From: CAYHHI01 sp964356335
GTDB lineage: Bacteria > Arandabacterota > Arandabacteria > Arandabacterales > Arandabacteraceae
Length of the DNA stretch: 51,155 nucleotides
Assembly (NCBI GenBank): GCA_964356335.1
Contig: CAYHHI010000022.1
Coordinates: forward strand, 1-51,155
Reading direction: 5' to 3'
Position 1 is the stretch's first letter, and each line of letters opens with the position of its first letter. Position numbers and translations under genes: made by a program. This document shows, one piece after another, positions 41,273 through 49,641 of this stretch. Below the pieces are notes generated by a model. It saw only the letters and a program-made list of their open reading frames with translations, was not told the origin of the DNA and did no database searches.

Positions 41273-42400
41273 CTACACAAGAGAAAGAGCCACTCGAGCG
41301 GCTTCACGTGTCGCACCCCCAGGACCGAGTTGCGATTTGACCTGTCGTAGACGTTCGATAATATTGCGCCTTCGCGACTCATCGCCGAGTATCCGCGCGG
41401 CCTCGTCTGCAAGAACCGAGGGATTGACCGCCGCCTGAATGAACTCCGGCACTATCTCTTCACGGGCCACAAGGTTCACCAGGGAAATGTAGGGCACCTT
41501 TATAATCATGCGTCCAAGCGCCCAGGAGAGAAGTGCTAGCCTGTATATCACGATCATGGGAGTACCCAGCAAGGCTGCCTCCAAAGTCACGGTTCCCGAG
41601 CACATTATGGCAAGATCGCTGTAGGCAATGGCCTCATACCTGAGTTCAGTGGTGACGGCCATCTCCTTGCCGGCTTTTCTGATCTCGTCTGCGACCATTT
41701 GCTCAAAAGACGGCAGACTCACCATGATGAAATCCAGATCGGCGAACCTTTCTCTCAGGATAGAAGCAGTATCTATAAGCGGGCCGATATGTTGACGGAT
41801 CTCCTGGGGACGGCTTCCCGGCAGGAGAGCGACCAGTCTCCTGGAAGGGCTTAGGCCCAACCTCTTCAAGAAGGCGTCCCGGTCAAGGCTGGTCTTGACA
41901 ATGTCAATCAGAGGATGCCCGACATAAGTTGCGTCGATGCCTTCTCTTCTGTAGACCTCCACCTCAAACGGCAGAATCACGACCATCTTATCGACGTTTG
42001 CCCTTATCAGTTTTATCCTGTTCCTGCCCCACGCCCACACCTGAGGAGAGATGTAATACATCACCTTTATCCCCATCCGCCTTGCGAACCGCGCCAACCT
42101 CAGGTTCATTCCGGGATAATCGATCAAAACCAGGAGATCGGGTTTAAGCGCCCGGATCTCACTCTTGACGTGATTGAAGGCTTTATGGAGGCTCCTGATG
42201 CGTACCACCGCCTCCCAGATTCCAACGACCGAAATCTCCCCGCTGTCAAGGAAGACACGAACCCCGGCCTGTCTCATGGCCTCACCACCAACGCCCATCA
42301 ACTCAACGGCGGGATCCATGCGCTTCACCTCAGAAGCGAGAAGCGAGCCGTAGATGTCGCCCGAGGCTTCGCCCGTCACAATCATCATCCGCTTTGACAT
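41273..42400 (-). CDS. lpxB: Lipid-A-disaccharide synthase
   Basis: 375 residues, GT19. TGEASGDIYG at 9-18 is the N-terminal signature, SPQVWAWGRNRI the central motif, LLPGSRPQEIRQH the phosphate-binding loop, and CSGTVTLEAALLGTPMIVIY the donor-side motif. It condenses UDP-2,3-diacylglucosamine with lipid X to form the disaccharide of lipid A. ATG follows GGGGAGAG; it starts immediately after the GnnA-like gene. UDP-diacylglucosamine hydrolase (LpxH/LpxI) is not in the window. Confidence 0.95.
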   Translation of the reverse strand: MSKRMMIVTGEASGDIYGSLLASEVKRMDPAVELMGVGGEAMRQAGVRVFLDSGEISVVGIWEAVVRIRSLHKAFNHVKSEIRALKPDLLVLIDYPGMNLRLARFARRMGIKVMYYISPQVWAWGRNRIKLIRANVDKMVVILPFEVEVYRREGIDATYVGHPLIDIVKTSLDRDAFLKRLGLSPSRRLVALLPGSRPQEIRQHIGPLIDTASILRERFADLDFIMVSLPSFEQMVADEIRKAGKEMAVTTELRYEAIAYSDLAIMCSGTVTLEAALLGTPMIVIYRLALLSWALGRMIIKVPYISLVNLVAREEIVPEFIQAAVNPSVLADEAARILGDESRRRNIIERLRQVKSQLGPGGATREAARVALSLV

Positions 42401-43384
42401 CTACTCTCCCCAGAGTGAACGGCGAGCATTGATATCGTTCATGATCTCAGATGCAATGGCAAGCGCCCTGACACCGGCTTCGCCCGGGACCTCGGGTTTT
42501 TTCTTGCCCTGGATGCTCAAGATGAAATCCTGGATCTCGAGCATCAGAGGTTCTTCGTCCCCCACGGGGGGCATCACAATTTCCACCAGATCCTGCATAT
42601 CGACGCCTTCAGACTGAGATGTAAGAAGGTCATCCAGCCCGTCCTTCCTCCGGTAGATCTTGACATCCCGCTTCAGGAAGTCCACCGAGATGTAAGCATC
42701 TGCCTGAAAGAATCTCATCTTCCTCAGACGCTCAGTGGACACCCGGCTCGCGGTAAGGGATGCGATGGTGCCGTCGCGAAAGCATATCCGGGCATTGGCA
42801 ATGTCCACGTTGGGTGTGAAGACTGGAACCCCAATGGCCTCTACCCTTTCGGCTTCCGAACCGACAATCGAGAGCACAAGATCTATGTCATGAATCATGA
42901 GATCGTGTATCACCGAAACGTCTGTGCCCCGCAGGCCAAACCCGGCCATCCTCAGCGCCTCGATGAATCTTGGTTTGCGCACCCACCTCAGAGCACTTCG
43001 GATCGAAGGGGCAAACCTCTCGGTGTGCCCGGTGTACAGGATAACCTTCTTACGTTTTGCCATCCGGACAAGGTCCGTGCCCTCCTGAACCGTTGAGGCG
43101 ATGGGCTTTTCAATCAGCACATGCTTACCCTGTTCAAGGATGGCAAGGCCTATCTCGTAGTGAGAAACTGTCGGCACGGCCAAACTGACGACGTCCACGT
43201 CCTTGATGAGGGCCTCAAGCGACGGGTAGGGTTTGGTATTGTAACACCTCGCAATCTCTTCCATGCGCTCACCGCTCGTATCATAGATGCCTACCAGTGT
43301 TGCCTCAGCGAGTTCCCGATAAATGCGGACATGATGTTGTCCCAGCTGCCCCACTCCCACGACACCGCATCTGAGATTTGCCAT
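42401..43384 (-). CDS. GnnA-like Gfo/Idh oxidoreductase of the lipid A operon
   Basis: 327 residues from ATG 43384 (GGGGGAAG just upstream); the same frame is open further to 43861 but that part crosses a terminator and the lpxA gene. CGVVGVGQLGQHH at 6-18 is the NAD loop, LIEKPIA at 90-96 the EKP motif, and LMIHDIDL holds His165. In Acidithiobacillus and Leptospira, GnnA oxidises UDP-GlcNAc at C3 so that GnnB can aminate it, giving amide-linked lipid A; gnnA there lies between lpxA and lpxB as here. No GnnB gene is adjacent. The role is inferred from location and family. Confidence 0.75.
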   Translation of the reverse strand: MANLRCGVVGVGQLGQHHVRIYRELAEATLVGIYDTSGERMEEIARCYNTKPYPSLEALIKDVDVVSLAVPTVSHYEIGLAILEQGKHVLIEKPIASTVQEGTDLVRMAKRKKVILYTGHTERFAPSIRSALRWVRKPRFIEALRMAGFGLRGTDVSVIHDLMIHDIDLVLSIVGSEAERVEAIGVPVFTPNVDIANARICFRDGTIASLTASRVSTERLRKMRFFQADAYISVDFLKRDVKIYRRKDGLDDLLTSQSEGVDMQDLVEIVMPPVGDEEPLMLEIQDFILSIQGKKKPEVPGEAGVRALAIASEIMNDINARRSLWGE

Positions 43385-43400
43385 CGCTTCCCCCTTGATC

Positions 43401-43427
43401 AAAAAGCCGCCTCGGGCGTAAGGCGGC
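43401..43427 (-). terminator. Intrinsic terminator between lpxA and the GnnA-like gene
   Basis: On the minus strand GCCGCCT (43427-43421) pairs with AGGCGGC (43412-43406) around an 8-nt loop, followed by TTTTT (43405-43401). It lies 23 bases after the lpxA stop and about 10 bases before the next ribosome binding site. It should reduce transcription of the downstream half of the operon. Confidence 0.7.
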
Positions 43428-43449
43428 ATCTTCTCGTGTTCGTCCGAAA

Positions 43450-44283
43450 CTACAGCGTAATCCCTCTCTGTGATTTCTCTATGAACTCGACGAGATACAA
43501 TATCTCTGGAATCTGTTCGACCTCCGACCTTATGCGTTCCACGGCCTGGGTGGTGTTGAGGCTTGACCGGAATATCAGATTGTAAGCCTCCTTGAGGCGC
43601 CTCCTCACCTCGGGTGAGAAGCCGTGTCTCCGAAGCCCAACGATATTCAGGCCATTCACGCGGGCCGGATAGCCCGCCACCATGACATAAGGTGCTACGT
43701 CCATGGGTATGCGGGAGCCGCCTCCGATATAAGAGTACTTGCCCACGCGAACGAACTGATGGATCACAGTGACACCGCTCACACTCGCGTGGTCCTCGAT
43801 GGTGACGTGCCCTGCCATATTGACTGCATTCGCGATGATCACGCCGCTGCCCACACTGCAATTGTGGGCCACGTGGGCATATGCCATTATGAAGCTATTG
43901 TCGCCTATTCTTGTCTCTTTGTCCTCACCGGTCGCGCGATTTATGGTCGCGAACTCTCTGATCAAGTTAGCTTCCCCTATCCTGACGAAAGTCCGCTCAC
44001 CCCGGTATTTCACATCCTGAGGCTCCGTCCCTATCACGACGGAGTGGAAGATGCGGCACCGCCCTCCTATGGTCGTCCAACCTTCGATGAGGCAATTGGC
44101 TCCAATACGGGTGCCTTCACCTATAGTGACGTCAGGTCCTATTATGGTATTCGGGCCTATCTCGACATGCTGCCCCATTTCGGCCCTGAGATCCACAATC
44201 GCAGTGGGATGAACTGCCGGGGCGTGTTTCCCTCCGGCCATGCGGTCAAGGTCCGGGACCGCCCCATCCGCGCAGGGACTCAC
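43450..44283 (-). CDS. lpxA: UDP-N-acetylglucosamine acyltransferase
   Basis: 277 residues forming a left-handed beta-helix of hexapeptide repeats with a C-terminal helical domain (SPEVRRRLKEAYNLIFRS). NSFIMAYAHVAHNC matches the E. coli active-site segment, with His140 as the probable catalytic base. The first step of lipid A synthesis: transfer of a 3-hydroxyacyl group to O3 (or N3) of the UDP-sugar. If the GnnA-like neighbour is functional the acceptor may be a 3-amino sugar. The ATG overlaps the lpxC-fabZ stop as ATGA; a second ATG at 44241 is possible. Confidence 0.94.
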   Translation of the reverse strand: MSPCADGAVPDLDRMAGGKHAPAVHPTAIVDLRAEMGQHVEIGPNTIIGPDVTIGEGTRIGANCLIEGWTTIGGRCRIFHSVVIGTEPQDVKYRGERTFVRIGEANLIREFATINRATGEDKETRIGDNSFIMAYAHVAHNCSVGSGVIIANAVNMAGHVTIEDHASVSGVTVIHQFVRVGKYSYIGGGSRIPMDVAPYVMVAGYPARVNGLNIVGLRRHGFSPEVRRRLKEAYNLIFRSSLNTTQAVERIRSEVEQIPEILYLVEFIEKSQRGITL

Positions 44284-45629
44284 TGGCTTGGGCTCCTCTC
44301 AGGTAGGTTCTGCCTGTCAACGAGGATGGACAAGAGCTCGGCCTCAGCAACAAGGTCATTGCCGACGTAAGCTTTGCCTGTCATCTTGCACGTGTTCATC
44401 TTCAGCTTTACCATCTCAAGCTCGAATCTCACCTGGTCTCCCGGAAAAACAGGCTTCCGGAACTTTGCCTTGTCTATCCCCATGAAGTAAACCAGTTTGG
44501 TCTTGGGATTCTCCACCATGCTGAGGAGCAAGACCCCTCCCACCTGAGCCATCGCCTCAATTATGAGAACTGCAGGCATTATCGGATGCCCCGGGAAATG
44601 GCCGACGAAAAACGGTTCGTTTATGGTGACGTTCTTGATCCCAACTACCCGCTTACCCTCCTCGAGCGAGAGTATTCTATCAACCAGGAGGAATGGGTAT
44701 CTGTGCGGCATTATCTCCTCGATCTGCTCGATCGAAAGGCTCGACGGGACATCTCTCACACGGCGCCCGACAAGGCTCTTATGCTGGTCGGCAAATTGGC
44801 CTTTGAGCATCTTCACAAGTTTGATGTTGGTCGAGTGGCCCGAACGCAGCGATATCACATGTGCTTTGACGGGCGCTCCCAGAAGACACAGATCGCCAAG
44901 CAAGTCGAGAATCTTGTGCCTCACAAACTCGTCTGGAAACCTCAGGGGTTTCTTGTTGAGAATACCTTCATCCCCAATGACTATGGAATTCTCAAGGCTG
45001 CCACCCTTTATGAGACCTCTGGTCCTGAGAGCCTCGACTTCTTTGAGGAGCGAGAAGGTTCTGGCTGGTGCGATCTCCTTCTCAAAAACGCCTTCTGAAA
45101 TATCGAACGATGCGTACTGAGTCCCTATGAAGGCGTGATCATAATGCACCGTAAAGGTTATCTTGAGGCCATCATACGGCAGGGCCATCATCTCAACGCC
45201 ATTATCAGAAAACCCTATGGGGCTCTTGACTTCGATGCAGCGCTTCGGGTCTGGCTGGTCGACCAGGCCGGCCCGTTTGAGGACCTCGACGTAAGGAGCA
45301 CTTGAGCCATCAGGCTCGGCCGGCTCGGAGGCATTGATCTCGATCGTCAGGTTGTCGATCCCGAGCCCATGCACGGCCGCAAGCACATGCTCGACTGTGC
45401 TTATGGTGACGTTTCCCTTCCGCAGAACGGTTCTTCTTGAATGGTCACTCTCGGAGGTGTTGGCGACATCAACCCTGATCTCGGGCCGCTCGGCGAGATC
45501 GGTACGAACGAACTTCAGTCCCGAATTGGCGGGAGCGGGCTTGAAAACCAGGGTTGCACGCTCCCCACCATGCAGCCCAATTCCCGAAAACGTGACCTCA
45601 GAGCCGATCGTTCTCTGGTTTCCGCTCAT
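44280..45629 (-). CDS. lpxC-fabZ: Bifunctional LpxC-FabZ: UDP-3-O-acyl-GlcNAc deacetylase / 3-hydroxyacyl-ACP dehydratase
   Basis: 449 residues in two domains. LpxC (1 to about 290): zinc ligands His81 (STVEHVLAAVHG), His238 and Asp242 (RHKILDLLGDL), and His265 as catalytic residue. FabZ (about 298-445): MPHRYPFLLVDRI, then FFVGHFPGHPIMPAVLIIEAMAQ with catalytic His344 and Glu358. LpxC commits the pathway to lipid A; FabZ dehydrates hydroxyacyl-ACP, the same pool used by LpxA and LpxD. The fusion is characteristic of Bacteroidetes/Chlorobi relatives. ATG overlaps the lpxD stop as ATGA. Confidence 0.95.
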   Translation of the reverse strand: MSGNQRTIGSEVTFSGIGLHGGERATLVFKPAPANSGLKFVRTDLAERPEIRVDVANTSESDHSRRTVLRKGNVTISTVEHVLAAVHGLGIDNLTIEINASEPAEPDGSSAPYVEVLKRAGLVDQPDPKRCIEVKSPIGFSDNGVEMMALPYDGLKITFTVHYDHAFIGTQYASFDISEGVFEKEIAPARTFSLLKEVEALRTRGLIKGGSLENSIVIGDEGILNKKPLRFPDEFVRHKILDLLGDLCLLGAPVKAHVISLRSGHSTNIKLVKMLKGQFADQHKSLVGRRVRDVPSSLSIEQIEEIMPHRYPFLLVDRILSLEEGKRVVGIKNVTINEPFFVGHFPGHPIMPAVLIIEAMAQVGGVLLLSMVENPKTKLVYFMGIDKAKFRKPVFPGDQVRFELEMVKLKMNTCKMTGKAYVGNDLVAEAELLSILVDRQNLPERSPSQ

Positions 45630-46660
45630 TCCCCAAGCTTCTCCTCTATCTCCTTCAAGCGTCGGGTCAGGTCCGCGACCTTCTTCAAGAGCTCCGGAAG
45701 TTTCTGCAGACTAGCATATATCTTGTTTGACTGGCTGTGCTCTCTGGCGGGATAGCCTGATACCATGAGACCGGCCGGCACTGATTTGGTCACACCGGCC
45801 TGGGCCGCTACCACAGCGCCCTCACCGATCTTTATGTGTCCGGCGGCCCCTGCTTGACCGGCAAGGGTAACCCCCCTTCCCACCTCTGTGCTGCCCCCGA
45901 TTCCAACCTGTGCAATCAGTATGCAGTTTTCACGAATCACGACATTATGACCTACCTGTACCAGGTTGTCAATCTTGGTTCCCCTTCCCACAAAGGTTGT
46001 ACCCGTGGTAGCACGGTCTATGGTGACGTTGGCGCCAACTTCAACATCATCCTCGATGACCACGTTGCCTATCTGAGGGATCTTCCTGTAGACATCGCCC
46101 TCTTTGACAAAGCCGAAGCCGTCGCTCCCAATCACGGCGCCACCATGAATTATCACTCTCGAGCCTATTCTTGCATCTTCGCGGATCGTGACGTTAGGAT
46201 AGATGAGGCACCCGGCCCCCAACTGAGTGTCCCGGCCAATGAAACTGCCGGCCAGGATGGTGCTGCCATCACCGACCGATGCACCAGCCTCTACAACAAC
46301 ATGGGGTCCAATGTGCACCCTCGAGCCGATGGTTGCTGTATGGGCAATTACAGCAGATGGATGGACACCAGGCAGGTGCTCGTTACGGTTAGGCACAAAG
46401 AACTCCACGGCCTTTATGAAAGTGAGATATGGATTCTCAGTCAAGACCAGGGGTTTCGAGCGGTGCTTAGTGCCGCATAGGACGATTACCGCCGAAGCCC
46501 TGGTGGTCTGGAGAAACGCCTCGTATCTCGGGTTAGCAAGAAAAGTAATGCTACCTGGCTCGGCTTCTCTTATACCGGCCACGCCGCTTATGGCCACAGA
46601 CCCATCGCCGGACAGGTCGCCGCCGATTATACTCACTAGCTCCCGGAGCGCTACTTCCAT
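45626..46660 (-). CDS. lpxD: UDP-3-O-(3-hydroxyacyl)glucosamine N-acyltransferase
   Basis: 344 residues. The N-terminal LpxD domain (about 1-100; GSITFLANPRYEAFL) is followed by a hexapeptide beta-helix. IDNLVQVGHNVVIREN contains the catalytic His238. The C-terminus has a helical segment (LPELLKKVADLTRRLKEIEEKL), a coiled coil common in this family. It adds the second hydroxyacyl chain to the UDP-sugar in the cytosol. It begins immediately after the skp stop codon. Confidence 0.95.
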   Translation of the reverse strand: MEVALRELVSIIGGDLSGDGSVAISGVAGIREAEPGSITFLANPRYEAFLQTTRASAVIVLCGTKHRSKPLVLTENPYLTFIKAVEFFVPNRNEHLPGVHPSAVIAHTATIGSRVHIGPHVVVEAGASVGDGSTILAGSFIGRDTQLGAGCLIYPNVTIREDARIGSRVIIHGGAVIGSDGFGFVKEGDVYRKIPQIGNVVIEDDVEVGANVTIDRATTGTTFVGRGTKIDNLVQVGHNVVIRENCILIAQVGIGGSTEVGRGVTLAGQAGAAGHIKIGEGAVVAAQAGVTKSVPAGLMVSGYPAREHSQSNKIYASLQKLPELLKKVADLTRRLKEIEEKLGE

Positions 46661-47221
46661 TTATTGCTGCCCGCCACCCGTTTGGCCGGTCTGGCCAGCC
46701 TGACTTGCTTGTTTGGCCTCCTCAAGCACTTGCAACACTCTGTCAGTGACATCAAGCTCCGGCTTCGAGTAAACCACAATACCGGCAGCCGAGTCCAGTA
46801 CTAAGTCAAACCCGTCCTTCTCGGCAACCTTCTTGGCTGCATCCTCTATCGCCTGGACAATGGGCTTGGTCAGATCCTCATTGCGTTTGGTTGCTTTGAG
46901 CTCGGCTTCCTGTCGGAATTTCAAATAGGCCTGCTGCTTCGTCTCAAGTTCTCCCTTCTGCTCTTTGAGACGCTCCTCGCTGAAGAGGAATTTCCTGGCT
47001 TCCAATGTGTCCGCATAGGCCTGCAGTTCCGTTTCCATCGCATCGACCTGCCGATTGAGATCAATCATTTCCTTCTCGTATGCCTGCTGAGCCTCTTTCG
47101 CGAGCGAGTACTGCTCGAATATCACGGTGGCGTTTACGTAACCAATCCTCAACTCAGCACCATAAACGCATAGCGGAAACCCTGCAGCCGCAACAAGCAT
47201 GACAAATAGAAGCCTCTTCAT
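46661..47221 (-). CDS. skp: Periplasmic chaperone Skp/OmpH
   Basis: 186 residues with a signal peptide (FVMLVAAAGFPLCVYGA, ending near 22). The mature protein begins with RIGYVNATVIFEQY, the OmpH strand, followed by two long charged helices (about 40-130) that form the chaperone arms, and the closing FDLVLDSAAGIVVYS. The C-terminal tail is low complexity (QAGQTGQTGGGQQ). It carries outer-membrane proteins such as BamA substrates across the periplasm. GGAGG lies 6 nt before the ATG. bamA-skp-lpxD is the usual order. Confidence 0.92.
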   Translation of the reverse strand: MKRLLFVMLVAAAGFPLCVYGAELRIGYVNATVIFEQYSLAKEAQQAYEKEMIDLNRQVDAMETELQAYADTLEARKFLFSEERLKEQKGELETKQQAYLKFRQEAELKATKRNEDLTKPIVQAIEDAAKKVAEKDGFDLVLDSAAGIVVYSKPELDVTDRVLQVLEEAKQASQAGQTGQTGGGQQ

Positions 47222-47256
47222 GTTGATCCTCCTCGTTTTATTCCATGCTCCGTGAT

Positions 47257-49641
47257 CTACAACCCACTCATGCCGAATTGGAAATGGCCTTTCCAGCCCG
47301 GGCCTCCCAGAAGATTGTCCCGGTCGAACCCGTAGCCAACATCAAGGCCTACCTGGCCCACCATGGGTATCTCAATCATGAAACCTAAACCCGCAGACTT
47401 ATTTAGGAAGCCGGGCCTCGCCGCCCGAACACTGTTCCAGGTGTCGCCCGCATCAAGAAACCCTCGGAGAAAGGCCTGGTTCTTGATCACCGGGACCCTG
47501 TATTCGATAGATTGGAGCAGCATGAATTTCCCGCCCTCATCAGTCGCGTTCCCCTCAGGGACGATCTCCCTGTCCTCGTATCCCCTCACCCCCTCCAGAG
47601 TCGTGCCTCCCAACCGATATCTCTCGTATACTGGAATAAAGCCTCGCCTGCCAAGTGCATCAAGCACACCGACGCGCACCTTGAGAACCAACACCGAGTT
47701 CAGCAACGGCACTGCTACATAATCGGATTTGTCGAAGACGTAGCTTTGATATGCAGTATTGCCTCCAAGCCACGCACCGGCCCATTCACCGACAAGCGAA
47801 GTCCGCGAGCCTGCCCTTGGGAAGAATGGATTGTCAACGCTGTTCCGCATGAAGGTCAGAGTGGCGCTCGACGTGGTGCGCATGCCCGCCTGGCTCTTCA
47901 CGAAGTCGCTTGCTCTTACCTTGTCGGGAGTAAGCTCGCGCCGCTCAAGGCTGTATCTGACATATACCCTGGTATAGTCAACAAGCGGGAACCTCCGGCC
48001 TGCGACAAGTCCGAACCCATCCCGCTTATCAGTATAAGTCTCGTACTCGCGCCTCGTATCATAAATGTCAATGCCCACAAGCGTTGGCGTGTCGCGGAAC
48101 CACGGGTTCCTGTAACCCAGTTCGATCTGCGTGAGCTTCCCGAATTCCCACCTCAGGTTCAAGGACTGACCCTTGCCCAGACCGAGGTAAGGCAACTTCC
48201 TGAACCATCCCATGTTGTTATGGGAGAATTCGATGAAGCCGGTGAGGCCGAATTCCTCGCTATAGCCGGCTCCAACATTGGCAATACCCGTCTGCCTCTC
48301 CTTCACCCTGAATATGAGATCAATGTCTCCCTGCTCGTTAGCCACACGGGATCCGATGTCAACATTGTCGAAGTAACCCATGTTGAAGACTTCGCGGTTG
48401 CTCCGCTCGACAAGCGATCTTCTAAGAATGTCGCCTGGCTTTATCAATAATTCTCTTCTTATCACTTTCTCAAAAGTGGTCTCGTTGCCTTCAATTATGA
48501 CTTGTCCCACATGGACGGCTCGCTCGGGACTGACTTTGAAGGTAAGTGTGAGGCTGTCTCCATCAAAGGTTTCTGCGGGATCAATGTTGGCAAACACGAA
48601 GCCCTGATCGCCGAGAATCGAATACATCTGCTCGAGGCTTTTCTCGAAAGCGGTGAGGCTGTATGGCAGCCCCACTTGAAGCGTGATACCCTTGGTCAGC
48701 ATCTCTTCGGATATCTTGCCTTCGGAGGCCTCGGCCTCGGCGACATCCACGCTGACCTGCCTGAGATAGATCCGTTGGCCCTCATCCACAGTCACCTTGA
48801 GGTTGGCTCTTCCTATCGCTTCATCGAGATTGACTTCATGGGAGATCACCTTGGCATTGGCATAGCCCTTGTTCTTGTATAGCCGCACTACCTTATCCAT
48901 ATCGCTGTCGTATTTCTCGGGGTTGAAATCCTGTCTCCTGAGCCTCTTCTTTTCCTTGGTCTCCATCGCCTTCTTTATGGAGCGGGTTCCAACGAATCTG
49001 TTCCCTTCTATGGAGATCCGGCCCACTTTCACTTTGACCCCTTCTTCAATCTTGAAAGTGAGGGTAGCGGCCATTGGGCTCGTGAGGCTGACCTCAGAAG
49101 TCACACTCGCGAGGAAATAGCCCTTATCCTTGTATATCTTCTTGATCGCGCTGAGACTCTCTTGGACGAGATCGCCCTCAAGAGATGAGCCGACTGCAAC
49201 CGCAATCTTGCCCCTCACATCGTCCTTCCCGATCTTCTTGTTGCCGGTGATCTTAATCGATGTGACCACGGGTCTCTCGACAACCTCAAGCGTGAGCGCC
49301 TGACCGGCCGCGACATTCTCCACATAGAGCCTGACATCATCGAAGAACCCCATTTGGAAGATGCGTTGGAGCCCAGCTCGTATCTCAGCATAGGGATAGG
49401 TCTTACCGGGCTCCAGGCCAAAGGTATTAGTGACCGCAGCCTCTTCTATCCTGGCATTGCCGGTAACCCGCAGGCTTGCGATGGTGACTTCCTCAAAGGC
49501 CGCAAGCGACGGCGTCGCAGAAACCACAACCAGCCAGGCGAAAAGGAGAGCCAAGAGGGCAGGTCTTGGCCTCAAAGGGGTAAAGATTACGGAAGCAAAG
49601 TGCCTAACCAACCATGAATCACTCGAGCTCCTTCTCTTCAA
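47257..49641 (-). CDS. bamA: Outer-membrane protein assembly factor BamA
   Basis: 794 residues. After a signal segment (ALLALLFAWLVVVSATPSLA, about 28-47) come five POTRA domains (about 50-430; for example SLRVTGNARIEEAAV, ITGNKKIGKDDV, ISIEGNRFVGTRSI, VIIEGNETTFEKVIRRE). The C-terminal barrel carries YRLGGTTLEGVRGYEDRE, which includes the conserved RGY(E/D) of Omp85 proteins. It folds outer-membrane beta-barrels. The TTG start at 49641 has AAGGAG 7 nt upstream and lies inside the clpC gene, 23 bases before its stop codon, so translation is coupled. Confidence 0.94.
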   Translation of the reverse strand: MKRRSSSDSWLVRHFASVIFTPLRPRPALLALLFAWLVVVSATPSLAAFEEVTIASLRVTGNARIEEAAVTNTFGLEPGKTYPYAEIRAGLQRIFQMGFFDDVRLYVENVAAGQALTLEVVERPVVTSIKITGNKKIGKDDVRGKIAVAVGSSLEGDLVQESLSAIKKIYKDKGYFLASVTSEVSLTSPMAATLTFKIEEGVKVKVGRISIEGNRFVGTRSIKKAMETKEKKRLRRQDFNPEKYDSDMDKVVRLYKNKGYANAKVISHEVNLDEAIGRANLKVTVDEGQRIYLRQVSVDVAEAEASEGKISEEMLTKGITLQVGLPYSLTAFEKSLEQMYSILGDQGFVFANIDPAETFDGDSLTLTFKVSPERAVHVGQVIIEGNETTFEKVIRRELLIKPGDILRRSLVERSNREVFNMGYFDNVDIGSRVANEQGDIDLIFRVKERQTGIANVGAGYSEEFGLTGFIEFSHNNMGWFRKLPYLGLGKGQSLNLRWEFGKLTQIELGYRNPWFRDTPTLVGIDIYDTRREYETYTDKRDGFGLVAGRRFPLVDYTRVYVRYSLERRELTPDKVRASDFVKSQAGMRTTSSATLTFMRNSVDNPFFPRAGSRTSLVGEWAGAWLGGNTAYQSYVFDKSDYVAVPLLNSVLVLKVRVGVLDALGRRGFIPVYERYRLGGTTLEGVRGYEDREIVPEGNATDEGGKFMLLQSIEYRVPVIKNQAFLRGFLDAGDTWNSVRAARPGFLNKSAGLGFMIEIPMVGQVGLDVGYGFDRDNLLGGPGWKGHFQFGMSGL

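Noticed and set aside
43385..43861. N-terminal extension of the GnnA-like protein
   Set aside because: The extension covers the terminator and lpxA and has a composition unlike a protein. The Gfo/Idh family starts at the ATG at 43384, which has a strong ribosome binding site.
43624..44370. A 248-codon + strand frame opposite lpxA
   Set aside because: Created by the regular hexapeptide coding pattern on the other strand; similar shadows occur opposite lpxD and the acetyltransferase.
47512..48450. A 312-codon + strand frame opposite bamA
   Set aside because: No motif or plausible start signal, and it lies entirely inside a well-supported BamA gene.
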